Shown here piece by piece: positions 34,331 to 43,126 of a stretch of 64,000 nt of DNA. The notes beneath the pieces were generated by a model. The model did no database searches, had not been told where the DNA came from, and saw only the letters and a program-made list of their open reading frames with translations. The DNA is from CALNXN01 sp942490645. Its GTDB lineage: Bacteria; Pseudomonadota; Alphaproteobacteria; Rhodobacterales; Rhodobacteraceae. The translations under genes were made by a program, and so were the position numbers. The DNA is taken from positions 186,001-250,000 of the forward strand of contig CALNXN010000011.1 of the NCBI GenBank assembly GCA_942490645.1, given 5' to 3'. The first letter of the stretch is position 1, and each line of letters opens with the position of its first letter.

Positions 34331-35899
34331 TCAATGTGCGCGGATCATCGCGGCGCATTTCTCGCCGATCATGATGGAAGGTGCGTTGGTGTTGGCGTTG
34401 ACAATGTTCGGCATGATTGAGGCGTCAGCCACGCGCAGTCCACTGATGCCATGGACCCTTAATGCAGCATCAACAACGGACATCTCGTCAGATCCCATCT
34501 TGCAGGTGCCGACTGGGTGATAGATCGTCTGAGCGTAGTTACGAACGAAATCCGCGAGGTCTTCGTCACTCTGTACCGCGTCTCCGGGCAGATACTCTTC
34601 GCCGCGAAACTCATCAAAAGCGTTTGAATTCAAGATTTTGCGCGCAATTTTGACGCCTTCCACACAAACTTGCAGATCGCGTTCATCCGAGAATGCTGCC
34701 GGGTCCACATGCACGTTATCTGCGGTGTCTGCGGATGCCAGCGTCACCCGCCCTCTGCTGCGGGTCCCGACGATGCCTGGCGCTGCGGTCAAGCCATGGC
34801 CTTCGGGGTTTCCAGCACCGTCGAGGATGAAGAAGCCGGGCGCAAAGTGAAACTGGAGATCCGGTGCTTCGGCGTCTTCCATGATGGTCAGAAATCCACC
34901 GGCCTCGCCGATGTTCGAGGTCAGCAGTCCCTTGCCCTCGGCCAGTTTCTCGGCCTCTGCCGGGTCTGTGGCACCGGCAAGGCTGCACTCTTGTGTGCAG
35001 TGATAAGCCACCGGGACCATCAGGTGATCTTGCAGGTTTTCACCTACACCGGGCAAGTCATGCTTCACTTCGATGCCGTGCTCTTGCAGTTGCGCGCGTG
35101 GCCCGATGCCGGACACCATCAATATCTGCGGAGACCCATAAGCGCCTGCGCTCAGAACAACCTCGCGCTTGGCATGAGCTGTCTTGCGTTCGCCGTCATG
35201 GTCAAACTCGACGCCGGTGCAGCGTTTGTTCTCGATCACGAGACGTTTGGTCATGGCCATGGTCAAGACGGTCAGGTTTTCGCGTTCCAGGATCGGATGT
35301 ATATAAGACACCGCCGCCGAGCCGCGCATGCCGCCGCGTTGGGTGACCTGATAGAGGCCAAAGCCCTCCTGCTGGCCGTCGTTGAAATCATCATTCATCG
35401 GATAGCCTTGTTCCGAAGCGCCTTTCACGAAGGCCACCGACAAGGGGTTCGGGTCGCGTTGATCGGCCACGTTCAGCGGTCCGCCTTTGGCGTGCATGGA
35501 CATGCCGTCACGTTCCTGATTTTCGGATTTCAAAAAGAAAGGCAGCACGTCTTTCCAGCCCCAGCCCGTGATGTTTCCGCCATTCCAGCCATCATAATTC
35601 GAGGGTGCGCCGCGTTGGTAAATCATTGCGTTGATGGACGAACAACCGCCCAAAACCCGTCCGCGTGGGGAATAGAGTTGCCGACCATTTAGGCCGTCCT
35701 GTTCGGTCGAAGAATAATCCCAATCCAACGGTGTCTTGAACAGATTTGGAAAAGCGGCAGGCACATGCACGGCCTCTTGGTCCGCGTCGGAGGGCCCCGC
35801 TTCCAACAGCAGAACGGTGGTCTTGGGATCCTCTGAGAGGCGTGCTGCAACGGCGCACCCTGCTGAACCTGCACCAATAACGATATAGTCGAATTCCAT
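34331..35899 (-). CDS. GMC-family FAD oxidoreductase (choline/alcohol dehydrogenase-like)
   Basis: 522-residue flavoprotein with the N-terminal FAD motif MEFDYIVIGAGSAGCAVAARLSED, GMC signatures GRVLGGCSSINAMIYQRG and GAYGSPQILMVSGIG, and the C-terminal catalytic His region YHPVGTCKMG. Substrate is uncertain: alcohol dehydrogenase (AlkJ-type) and choline dehydrogenase are both possible, and no bet genes adjoin. ATG 35899 follows GGAGGATCAAA; the 44-residue upstream extension is not credible. Lies between the paa cluster and ccoG. Confidence 0.9.
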   Translation of the reverse strand: MEFDYIVIGAGSAGCAVAARLSEDPKTTVLLLEAGPSDADQEAVHVPAAFPNLFKTPLDWDYSSTEQDGLNGRQLYSPRGRVLGGCSSINAMIYQRGAPSNYDGWNGGNITGWGWKDVLPFFLKSENQERDGMSMHAKGGPLNVADQRDPNPLSVAFVKGASEQGYPMNDDFNDGQQEGFGLYQVTQRGGMRGSAAVSYIHPILERENLTVLTMAMTKRLVIENKRCTGVEFDHDGERKTAHAKREVVLSAGAYGSPQILMVSGIGPRAQLQEHGIEVKHDLPGVGENLQDHLMVPVAYHCTQECSLAGATDPAEAEKLAEGKGLLTSNIGEAGGFLTIMEDAEAPDLQFHFAPGFFILDGAGNPEGHGLTAAPGIVGTRSRGRVTLASADTADNVHVDPAAFSDERDLQVCVEGVKIARKILNSNAFDEFRGEEYLPGDAVQSDEDLADFVRNYAQTIYHPVGTCKMGSDEMSVVDAALRVHGISGLRVADASIMPNIVNANTNAPSIMIGEKCAAMIRAH

Positions 35900-36017
35900 T
35901 TTGATCCTCCCTGAATACTCGGGCGCGTCGTTGCGCGGCCCTTCAAAGGAGCCTATCGCGAGTTCCCGTAATTGGCGAATAAAATGACGTTTGGTCATGC
36001 GTGATGATCGGCGGGTA

Positions 36018-36031
36018 TTGACCCATGTCAA
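36018..36031. promoter_or_regulatory. FNR/FnrL box upstream of ccoG
   Basis: TTGACCCATGTCAA is a perfect TTGAC-N4-GTCAA palindrome centred about 70 bp from the ccoG start, compatible with activation from -41.5 and a short leader. It gives ccoGHIS its own oxygen-regulated promoter. Confidence 0.8.
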
Positions 36032-36094
36032 AGTTGTCGCACAGCAACCGTGTCAAAAGCGGTCTAAGCTATTGCATAGCATTCGGAGTTTACC

Positions 36095-37531
36095 TTGAGT
36101 TCGACCGATCCCGCGCCCAGCCTTTACGCTGCCAGAGAGCCTATTTTTCCACGCCGTGTCTCGGGGTGGTTTCGCAACCTTAAATGGTTAATCCTAGTGG
36201 TGACGCTGGGGGTTTATTACCTCGTCCCCTGGATTCGCTGGGACCGTGGTCCGAACCTGCCGGATCAGGCGGTTCTGCTGGATATGGCCAATAGGCGTTT
36301 TTACTTCTTTTGGATCGAGATTTGGAGCCACGAGTTCTATTTCGTAGCCGGATTGTTGATCATGGCTGGTTTGGGCCTTTTTCTGTTCACGTCGGCGCTT
36401 GGTCGCGTTTGGTGCGGATATGCCTGTCCGCAGACGGTCTGGACCGATCTCTTTATTCTTGTCGAGCGTTGGATCGAAGGTGACCGCAACGCGCGCCTGC
36501 GCTTGCACCGCCAGCAAAAGATGGATTTTCGCAAAGCTCGGTTGCGCGTCACAAAGTGGGTCGTTTGGCTGTTGATCGGTTTGGCAACGGGCGGTGCTTG
36601 GGTGTTCTACTTTGCGGATGCGCCGACGTTGATGGGACAATTGCTAACAGGAACTGCGCACCCGGTCGCTTACATTACGATTGCGGTGCTGACAGCGACG
36701 ACGTTTGTCTTTGGCGGTTTCATGCGCGAACAGATTTGCATCTATGCCTGCCCGTGGCCGCGTATTCAGGCGGCGATGCTGGATGAGGATTCATTGGTTG
36801 TCGCCTATCGCGACTGGCGAGGTGAGCCGCGCAAGCACTCTGAAGAAGTCAAGGCGGGCGAGCCGATGGGGGACTGCATTGATTGCATGGCCTGCGTCAA
36901 CGTCTGCCCTGTCGGGATCGACATTCGAGATGGCCAGCAATTGGAATGTATCACCTGCGCCCTGTGCATTGATGCCTGCGACGAAGTCATGGAGAAGATT
37001 GGCAAACCGCGCGGGCTGATTGACTACATGGCGCTGTCGGATGAGCCTGCGGAGCGGGCAGGGCAGCCGCCAAGAAACATCTGGAAGCATATTCTGCGTC
37101 CGCGCACCATTTTGTACACGGTGCTCTGGAGTGCCGTTGGCTTTGCTCTGGTTTTTGCGCTCTTTATCCGCTCTGACATCGAAATGACTGTGGCCCCGGT
37201 ACGTAATCCAACGTTTGTCACGCTTTCAGATGGGTCCATTCGCAACACCTACGACATCCGTTTGCGCAACAAGACAGGAGACGACCGTTTGTTCCGCGTC
37301 TTTGTCAAAGGCGATCCGACCCTGCGGGTTCAATTGGAAGACACGATTTACGAATCCGTGACCGTTCCAGCGGACACCTCACACCTGCAACGGGTTTACG
37401 TCGTCGCTCCGCCCGGTTCGGCCCCTGCGCAATCAGACCGGGTTGATGTGCGGTTCTGGGTCGAAAATCTTAGTACGGGTGACCGTGCTTACAAAGACAG
37501 CACCTTTAATGGCACGGGAGCCAGACAATGA
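36095..37531 (+). CDS. ccoG: cbb3 oxidase accessory protein CcoG (RdxA/FixG)
   Basis: 478-residue membrane iron-sulfur protein that reduces copper for cbb3 assembly. Several N-terminal helices, a CGYACPQTVWTD segment, and two ferredoxin-like 4Fe-4S motifs (CIDCMACVNVCPVGIDIRDG, CITCALCIDAC), then a C-terminal periplasmic Ig-like domain. TTG start at 36095 after CGGAGTTTACC. Overlaps ccoH by 4 bases. Confidence 0.96.
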   Translation: MSSTDPAPSLYAAREPIFPRRVSGWFRNLKWLILVVTLGVYYLVPWIRWDRGPNLPDQAVLLDMANRRFYFFWIEIWSHEFYFVAGLLIMAGLGLFLFTSALGRVWCGYACPQTVWTDLFILVERWIEGDRNARLRLHRQQKMDFRKARLRVTKWVVWLLIGLATGGAWVFYFADAPTLMGQLLTGTAHPVAYITIAVLTATTFVFGGFMREQICIYACPWPRIQAAMLDEDSLVVAYRDWRGEPRKHSEEVKAGEPMGDCIDCMACVNVCPVGIDIRDGQQLECITCALCIDACDEVMEKIGKPRGLIDYMALSDEPAERAGQPPRNIWKHILRPRTILYTVLWSAVGFALVFALFIRSDIEMTVAPVRNPTFVTLSDGSIRNTYDIRLRNKTGDDRLFRVFVKGDPTLRVQLEDTIYESVTVPADTSHLQRVYVVAPPGSAPAQSDRVDVRFWVENLSTGDRAYKDSTFNGTGARQ

Positions 37532-37995
37532 CGGAGCCTCGCAGACTGACTGGTTTTCACGTTGCGGCAATCTTTGTTGGTGCCTTTGGTGTCATCATCG
37601 CTGTGAACCTCACCTTGGCATTCAACGCAGTCAGCACTTTCCCGGGGCTGGAGGTCAAGAACTCCTACGTTGCCTCGCAGGAGTTCGACGTGAACCGCAC
37701 TGCGCAGTTGGCCTTGGGTTGGTCAGTTCGTGCGGATGCCCGTGATGATCAAATCCGCCTGTCGATCACGGATAAAAACGGCATGCCTGTCGAAGTGGCA
37801 GATCTGCAGGCCACATTGGGTCGTGCCACGCATGTTCAGGATGACCAGACCCCCGATTTCAAATATGATGGCGCGGCCTACATCGCATCGGCTGACCTTG
37901 CGCCGGGCAATTGGAATATTCGAATGGTTGCGCGCGCGTCCGACGGCACGGAGTTTCGGCAACGGGTCATTTTGCATGTGCGCAAGGGTGCCTGA
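37528..37995 (+). CDS. ccoH: cbb3 oxidase assembly protein CcoH (FixH)
   Basis: 155 residues: one N-terminal helix (HVAAIFVGAFGVIIAVNLTLAF) followed by a periplasmic beta-rich domain (NSYVASQEFDVNR). Required for stable assembly of cbb3. Its TGA abuts the GTG start of ccoI. Confidence 0.93.
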   Translation: MTEPRRLTGFHVAAIFVGAFGVIIAVNLTLAFNAVSTFPGLEVKNSYVASQEFDVNRTAQLALGWSVRADARDDQIRLSITDKNGMPVEVADLQATLGRATHVQDDQTPDFKYDGAAYIASADLAPGNWNIRMVARASDGTEFRQRVILHVRKGA

Positions 37996-40176
37996 GTGAC
38001 AGCGGTCACTACAAATACACCGGCGGCCTGTCCGGGCTGTCTGGCAGCACCGGCCCAGTCGGTCAGTGCGCCGGTCACGGACGCACGCATTATTCTATCG
38101 CTTCCCACCATCCATTGTCAGGCATGCATTGCAAAGGTTGAGCGCGCGCTGTTGGCGCATCCGCATGTCAACGCGGCGCGGGTGAACCTCACTCTGAAAC
38201 GCGTGATGATAGATGCGGATGCGGATCAGACGGCCGAAAGTTTTGCGCATCTGCTGGAACGCGAAGGTTTCGAAGCGCATGAGCTGGACCCCGGCGCTTT
38301 GACCGACACTGCCACCGGTGCGGCCGGGCGTGACTTGCTGATGCGACTTGCTGTGGCGGGTTTTGCATCGATGAATGTCATGCTCTTGTCAGTTGCCGTG
38401 TGGAGCGGCGCCACAGATGCCACGCGTGATCTCTTTCATTGGATTTCGGCGGCCATCGCGCTTCCGGCTATTGCGTTTTCGGCGCAACCGTTTTTTCGGA
38501 ATGCCTGGAGCGCGTTGAAGGCCGGGCACCTCAATATGGATGTTCCGATCACCTTGGCGATCGTGCTGGCGCTGGTGACATCGCTTTGGGAGACATGGCT
38601 GTCCGGCAAACATGCCTATTTCGACGCGGCCCTGACGCTGACCTTTTTCCTTTTGGCAGGGCGCTGGTTGGATGCCCGCACACGCTCAGCGGCGCGGTCA
38701 GCGGCCGAAGAACTGACAGCGCTCGAAGTACCGCGCGCGTTACGCCTAGAAGGTGGTAAGCCTGTCGAACGGCCTGTGGCGGAGCTCAGGCTGAATGATC
38801 TGGTGCTTGTGCGACCCGGCGCACGGATGCCGGTAGACGGGGTCATCGTTGATGGTCATTCGGAGCGTGACCGCGCCTTGCTGACGGGCGAAACGGTTCC
38901 TGTTGCCGCCCATCCCGGCGATGATGTCCATGCGGGCGAAGTAAACTTGACTGGTCCCCTTACGGTCCGAGCGACGGCAGTGGGGCAAGACACATCCCTG
39001 CATCAGATCGCCAATTTGGTGGCCATCGCGGAAAGTGGGCGGTCGCGTTATAGCTCATTGGCGGACAAGGCCGCGAAACTCTATGCGCCTGGCGTGCATA
39101 TTCTTTCTGCACTCGCCTTCGTGGGATGGCTGGTGTGGTCCGGTGACATGCGCGTGGCGCTCAACATCGCCGCCGCAGTTCTGATTATCACATGTCCTTG
39201 CGCGTTGGGCCTTGCAGTCCCAGCCGTGACAACCGCCGCGTCAGGCAGGCTGTTTCGCCGCGGGTTGCTGATCAAGCACGCGACCGCGCTAGAGCGTCTG
39301 GCGCAGGTCGATACCGTAGTATTCGACAAGACCGGCACACTGACACAGGGCACACCACAGGTGTTGGAATGGGGTTCGCTTTCGCCCGATGATCAGGCCT
39401 TGGCCCATGCTTTGGCCGCGGGTTCGGCACATCCGTTGTCCAAGGCGATTGCCGAAGCCGCACAAACGTCGGGCACAGTGCCTGCGGTCCTTGAAGGTCT
39501 GCGTGAAGAGCCAGGATATGGGACAACGGCAATGCATCAAGGGCGTGCTGTGCGTCTTGGACGGCCCGATTGGATCGGTGTACCGGGCGGCGGACAGGGG
39601 CTTTGTACGGTGCTGGATCGTGGAACCGGCCAGCCTGTTGTTCTGAAGTTTACGGATGCGTTGCGTCCGGGTTCGGAGGCGGCGGTGGCAAAGCTGAAAG
39701 CTTTGGGCCTTCGGGTGGAGCTCTTGTCAGGTGACCGCGAAGAAGCCGTTGCAGCCATGGCGGAAAAGCTGGGGATATCGCATTGGCGCGCAGCCATGTT
39801 GCCGCAGGATAAAGCCACTGCAATCGCCGAAATGCCCGGTCATGTCTTGATGGTGGGCGACGGATTGAACGACACGGCAGCCCTTGCAGGCGCGCATGTT
39901 TCGATCAGCCCTGCATCCGCACTCGATGCAGCTCGTGTCGCCTCTGATATCGTGCTTTTGGGTCAGGATCTTGAGCCGATCGCCGAAGCGGTGACGACGG
40001 CCAGGCAAGCCACCCGACGGATCAAGGAAAACTTCCGCATCGCCACGCTTTACAATGTGATCGCGGTGCCCTTGGCCGTGGCAGGTCTGGCCACTCCTTT
40101 GATTGCGGCGCTGGCCATGTCCACGTCTTCGATCACAGTGTCATTGAACGCGTTGCGTTTGCGGGGACAGCGATGA
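37996..40176 (+). CDS. ccoI: Copper-transporting P-type ATPase CcoI (FixI)
   Basis: 726-residue P1B ATPase exporting copper for the oxidase active site. N-terminal metal-binding HCQACIAKVE, then membrane motif CPCALGLAVPA, phosphorylation site DKTGTLTQG, HPLSKAI and MVGDGLNDTAAL. GTG start directly after ccoH; the TGA overlaps the ccoS ATG. An extra Cys pair (CPGCLA) lies in the N-terminal tail. Confidence 0.97.
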   Translation: MTAVTTNTPAACPGCLAAPAQSVSAPVTDARIILSLPTIHCQACIAKVERALLAHPHVNAARVNLTLKRVMIDADADQTAESFAHLLEREGFEAHELDPGALTDTATGAAGRDLLMRLAVAGFASMNVMLLSVAVWSGATDATRDLFHWISAAIALPAIAFSAQPFFRNAWSALKAGHLNMDVPITLAIVLALVTSLWETWLSGKHAYFDAALTLTFFLLAGRWLDARTRSAARSAAEELTALEVPRALRLEGGKPVERPVAELRLNDLVLVRPGARMPVDGVIVDGHSERDRALLTGETVPVAAHPGDDVHAGEVNLTGPLTVRATAVGQDTSLHQIANLVAIAESGRSRYSSLADKAAKLYAPGVHILSALAFVGWLVWSGDMRVALNIAAAVLIITCPCALGLAVPAVTTAASGRLFRRGLLIKHATALERLAQVDTVVFDKTGTLTQGTPQVLEWGSLSPDDQALAHALAAGSAHPLSKAIAEAAQTSGTVPAVLEGLREEPGYGTTAMHQGRAVRLGRPDWIGVPGGGQGLCTVLDRGTGQPVVLKFTDALRPGSEAAVAKLKALGLRVELLSGDREEAVAAMAEKLGISHWRAAMLPQDKATAIAEMPGHVLMVGDGLNDTAALAGAHVSISPASALDAARVASDIVLLGQDLEPIAEAVTTARQATRRIKENFRIATLYNVIAVPLAVAGLATPLIAALAMSTSSITVSLNALRLRGQR

Positions 40177-40331
40177 ATGTCCTGACCTATTTGATACCCA
40201 TATCGCTGGTTCTGGGTGGCGTTGGCCTTGCTGGTTTTCTCTATACCCTGCGCAGTCGCCAATATGACGATCCCGAAGGGGACAGCCGCCGCATTCTCAG
40301 CGATGACTGGGACGATCAACCCAAACCCTGA
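40173..40331 (+). CDS. ccoS: cbb3 oxidase maturation protein CcoS
   Basis: A 52-residue membrane protein starting at the ATG overlapping the ccoI stop (ATGA). MNVLTYLIPISLVLGGVGLA forms the single helix, followed by FLYTLRSRQYDDPEGDSRRI and an acidic tail, exactly the CcoS pattern. Needed for cofactor insertion into CcoN. It ends 2 bases from the converging dacA-like gene. Confidence 0.95.
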   Translation: MNVLTYLIPISLVLGGVGLAGFLYTLRSRQYDDPEGDSRRILSDDWDDQPKP

Positions 40332-40333
40332 CG

Positions 40334-41782
40334 TCAGGATGGGCCGATCATTTCGCAACTGATATTGCGTGCGGCCAATCTGCGGCATGTCAAATCGGCG
40401 CCATCGCGAGTCATGCCAAGAAAGTTTGCATCAAACCCGGTCGAACGGCGCACGACTTTACGCAAGGATCCATCCAGCGCGGACATTTCCGTGAGGGCAG
40501 TCGTCAGCAAAATTCGTTCCGCTTGATAGCGGTTCGGGTAGCGTCCGATGTTGACGCCCCAATGCCGCCCGCCGGAAGTGGACAGGCGCGTCACGACTTC
40601 AGGCTCACTCGATGCCACCTGGATGTTTTGGTCGGGTTCTTGCCGTGCTGCGGCAGTGCGCGCGCGCGCCTTGGGCCGCACGGACGCGAAGCCAGCTGTG
40701 CTGGCCGCTGCTGCGGGCCCGGTCGTGGTTTTGACGGCTGTTGTCAACTGCGCTTCAAGAAGGGCGGTTTGAATATCATCCGGTGCGACGCTGCTGGTGG
40801 CGGCCGCGGTTTCGATCGAAGCGGCAGCGGTTCCGGCCGTGGGCCGCATCGCAGGGCGCAGGCTCTTGCCTGTCAATCCTGAAACCCGGATTGTTTTGCC
40901 AGCGGTGCCAGGAGTGTTTGCGTAAACTGGCGCGGACGGTTTATTGATCTTTGCGCGACTGGGCGCACGGCGGAAGCCCATGTCGAGCAACTCCGCAACC
41001 TTCGCGTTGCGCGACGTCGTTGATTTGCCACCAAAAACAGTGGCGATCACACGTTCCTGGCCGCGCTCGGCGGAGGCGACGAGGTTGAACCCGGCGGCGC
41101 GCGTGTAGCCCGTCTTGATGCCATCAGCGCCGCGATAATTGGCCAGCAGGCGCCTGTTGGTGTTGGCCACATTCCGCACACCCGCATTCGTGGAGGTGCG
41201 GGAAAAGAGATTGTAGTATTGCGGATAATCATAAAGCACGTGACGCCCGAGAATGGACATGTCGCGTGCAGTCGACAAATGCCCACTTTCCGTCAGCCCA
41301 TGGGCGTTCTTGAACGTGGTGCGCGACATGCCAAGCGCCTTCGCCGTTCGGTTCATCCTGCGGGCGAAAGCGGCTTCGGATCCTTCGAGAGCTTCGCCGA
41401 TGGCGGTTGCGGCGTCATTGGCGGATTTGACGGCAGCGGCGCGGATCAGGTAGCGAAAAGCAATTCTTTGTCCGGATTTCAGACCCAGCTTGGACGGCGG
41501 TTCAGAGGCGGCATGCTTTGAAATTCTCACCTTGGTGTCGAGCGAAATCTCACCGTTCTTGATGGCCTCGAAAGCAATGTAGAGCGTCATCATTTTGGTC
41601 AGTGATGCCGGATGAAGCCGGGTATCGGCGTTGCGGGAATGCAAGACCTCTCCGGTGCGCGCATCCATCACATAAGCTGCATAAGGAGCAGCCGCAGCGC
41701 TTAGAGGCACAATAACGAAAATCCAAAATGCCGCGAGAATAAATAAGCCCAAACGGGCCGGCTGCATGCGCCGAGCCTTCAT
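40334..41782 (-). CDS. D-alanyl-D-alanine carboxypeptidase with C-terminal SPOR domain
   Basis: Low-molecular-weight penicillin-binding protein, 482 residues, trimming peptidoglycan stem peptides. Signal/anchor segment LGLFILAAFWIFVIVPLSAAAAP; active site SLTK, SAN in KSANDAATA, KTG in GIKTGYTRAAG. An Ala/Thr-rich linker (about residues 300-400) leads to a SPOR-like peptidoglycan-binding domain (WGVNIGRYPNRYQAERILLTT). ATG 41782 precedes the basic MKARRMQPARLG signal start. Convergent with ccoS. Confidence 0.92.
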   Translation of the reverse strand: MKARRMQPARLGLFILAAFWIFVIVPLSAAAAPYAAYVMDARTGEVLHSRNADTRLHPASLTKMMTLYIAFEAIKNGEISLDTKVRISKHAASEPPSKLGLKSGQRIAFRYLIRAAAVKSANDAATAIGEALEGSEAAFARRMNRTAKALGMSRTTFKNAHGLTESGHLSTARDMSILGRHVLYDYPQYYNLFSRTSTNAGVRNVANTNRRLLANYRGADGIKTGYTRAAGFNLVASAERGQERVIATVFGGKSTTSRNAKVAELLDMGFRRAPSRAKINKPSAPVYANTPGTAGKTIRVSGLTGKSLRPAMRPTAGTAAASIETAAATSSVAPDDIQTALLEAQLTTAVKTTTGPAAAASTAGFASVRPKARARTAAARQEPDQNIQVASSEPEVVTRLSTSGGRHWGVNIGRYPNRYQAERILLTTALTEMSALDGSLRKVVRRSTGFDANFLGMTRDGADLTCRRLAARNISCEMIGPS

Positions 41783-41990
41783 GATAATCTGCCTTTTTTC
41801 TGCCTCAGGCCGCCGATTGCTTCGACTGACCACATTATTTGAGACAAGCTAACATAAGTTGAATTTTCGATAAACCCTGTGAATCAAGGGATATGCATTA
41901 ACTTTCTGCCATGCAGAAACGATATGTTGCGCAATCCGATGGACGGACCACGACACTCGCGATTGTGGCGGAAATGTGGCGACTCGACCG

Positions 41991-42695
41991 CTAGGTGTTT
42001 GCTGTGTCCAGCGCGGTGGCAAGACCGCTCAAGTCGGTCAGGCTGTGGTATCTCGGGTCGCCCATCGGCTCGGGAGCATGTTCGATCTCCCATTGATGCC
42101 CATGCGGGACGTAGACACCCCATCCACCCGCCTGGATCATTGGCAGGACATCCGAACGCATGGAGTTTCCGATCATCATGCCTTTGGATGCGCCGTCACC
42201 GTGGCGCGCGAAGATCTCGGAATAGATCGACGCTGTTTTGTCGGAAACGATTTCCACGCCATCAAATAGATCGCCCAGACCCGATTGCGCCAGCTTACGT
42301 TCCTGATCAAGCAGGTCGCCCTTGGTGATCAACAGAACCTTATGGTCGGTCTTGGCGTATTTTACGGCAGCCTCTGCATGTGGCAATAAATCGACAGGGT
42401 GACGCAGCATTTCGCGCCCCGACTGCATGAGTTGGGAAATGACCCGCGAAGGAACTTTGGCGTCAGTTACTTCAATGGCGGTCTCGATCATGGACAGGGT
42501 GAACCCCTTGATGCCGTATCCATAGTGTCCGAGATTGCGGCGTTCAGCGGCCAGCAAGCGCTCCATCAAAGTGGCTTTGTCGGTGTAGTCCGCCAGCAGC
42601 TCGGCGAAATGCGCTTGGGTGAGTTTGAAAAACCGCTCGTTGTGCCAAAGCGTGTCATCTGCATCGAATGCAATCGTCGTGATGCGTTGGCGCAC
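41991..42695 (-). CDS. HAD-family hydrolase
   Basis: 234-residue haloacid-dehalogenase-fold phosphatase: motif I AFDADDTLWHNE, motif II LLITKG, motif III Lys around DQERKLAQSGL, motif IV MIGNSMRSDVLPMIQAG. Most resembles YjjG/5'-nucleotidase-type members; the substrate cannot be told. Divergent from clpS. The 208-base gap to the carboxypeptidase holds no gene; I see only an AT-rich, promoter-like stretch near 41840-41930. Confidence 0.9.
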   Translation of the reverse strand: MRQRITTIAFDADDTLWHNERFFKLTQAHFAELLADYTDKATLMERLLAAERRNLGHYGYGIKGFTLSMIETAIEVTDAKVPSRVISQLMQSGREMLRHPVDLLPHAEAAVKYAKTDHKVLLITKGDLLDQERKLAQSGLGDLFDGVEIVSDKTASIYSEIFARHGDGASKGMMIGNSMRSDVLPMIQAGGWGVYVPHGHQWEIEHAPEPMGDPRYHSLTDLSGLATALDTANT

Positions 42696-42780
42696 GGGTC
42701 GGCCCCCTTTTCTAAAATCTCAGTTGCGTTATATAGACCCTCAAAGAACACACCAGATTCTCTTTATTTCAGGAGCAGCA

Positions 42781-43122
42781 ATGCACCTAGACCCGATATT
42801 GATGGCCGACCGCAACGAGGATGATGGAGATACATCCATCCTGACCGCGACAAAGCCAAAGACAAAACGCCCGCCTTTGTACAAGGTTCTGCTTTTGAAC
42901 GATGACTTCACGCCAATGGAATTCGTCGTGCATGTGTTGGAGCGGTTTTTTGGCCTGAACCATGCGCAAGCATTTGAAATCATGCTGACGGTTCACAAAA
43001 AGGGACTGGCCGTCGTTGGCGTGTTCAGCCACGAGATTGCAGAGACGAAAGTGGCGCAGGTGATGGATTTTGCCCGCCGCCATCAGCATCCTTTGCAATG
43101 CACCATGGAAAAAGAAGAATAA
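42781..43122 (+). CDS. clpS: ATP-dependent Clp protease adaptor ClpS
   Basis: 113-residue adaptor delivering N-degron substrates to ClpAP. Core PPLYKVLLLNDDFTPMEFVVHVL, with HKKGLAVVGVFSHEIAETK. ATG 42781 follows AGGAGCAGCA; MADRNEDD at 42802 is a second possibility. Followed 4 bases later by the methyltransferase gene. No clpA is adjacent. Confidence 0.96.
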   Translation: MHLDPILMADRNEDDGDTSILTATKPKTKRPPLYKVLLLNDDFTPMEFVVHVLERFFGLNHAQAFEIMLTVHKKGLAVVGVFSHEIAETKVAQVMDFARRHQHPLQCTMEKEE

Positions 43123-43126
43123 CCGC

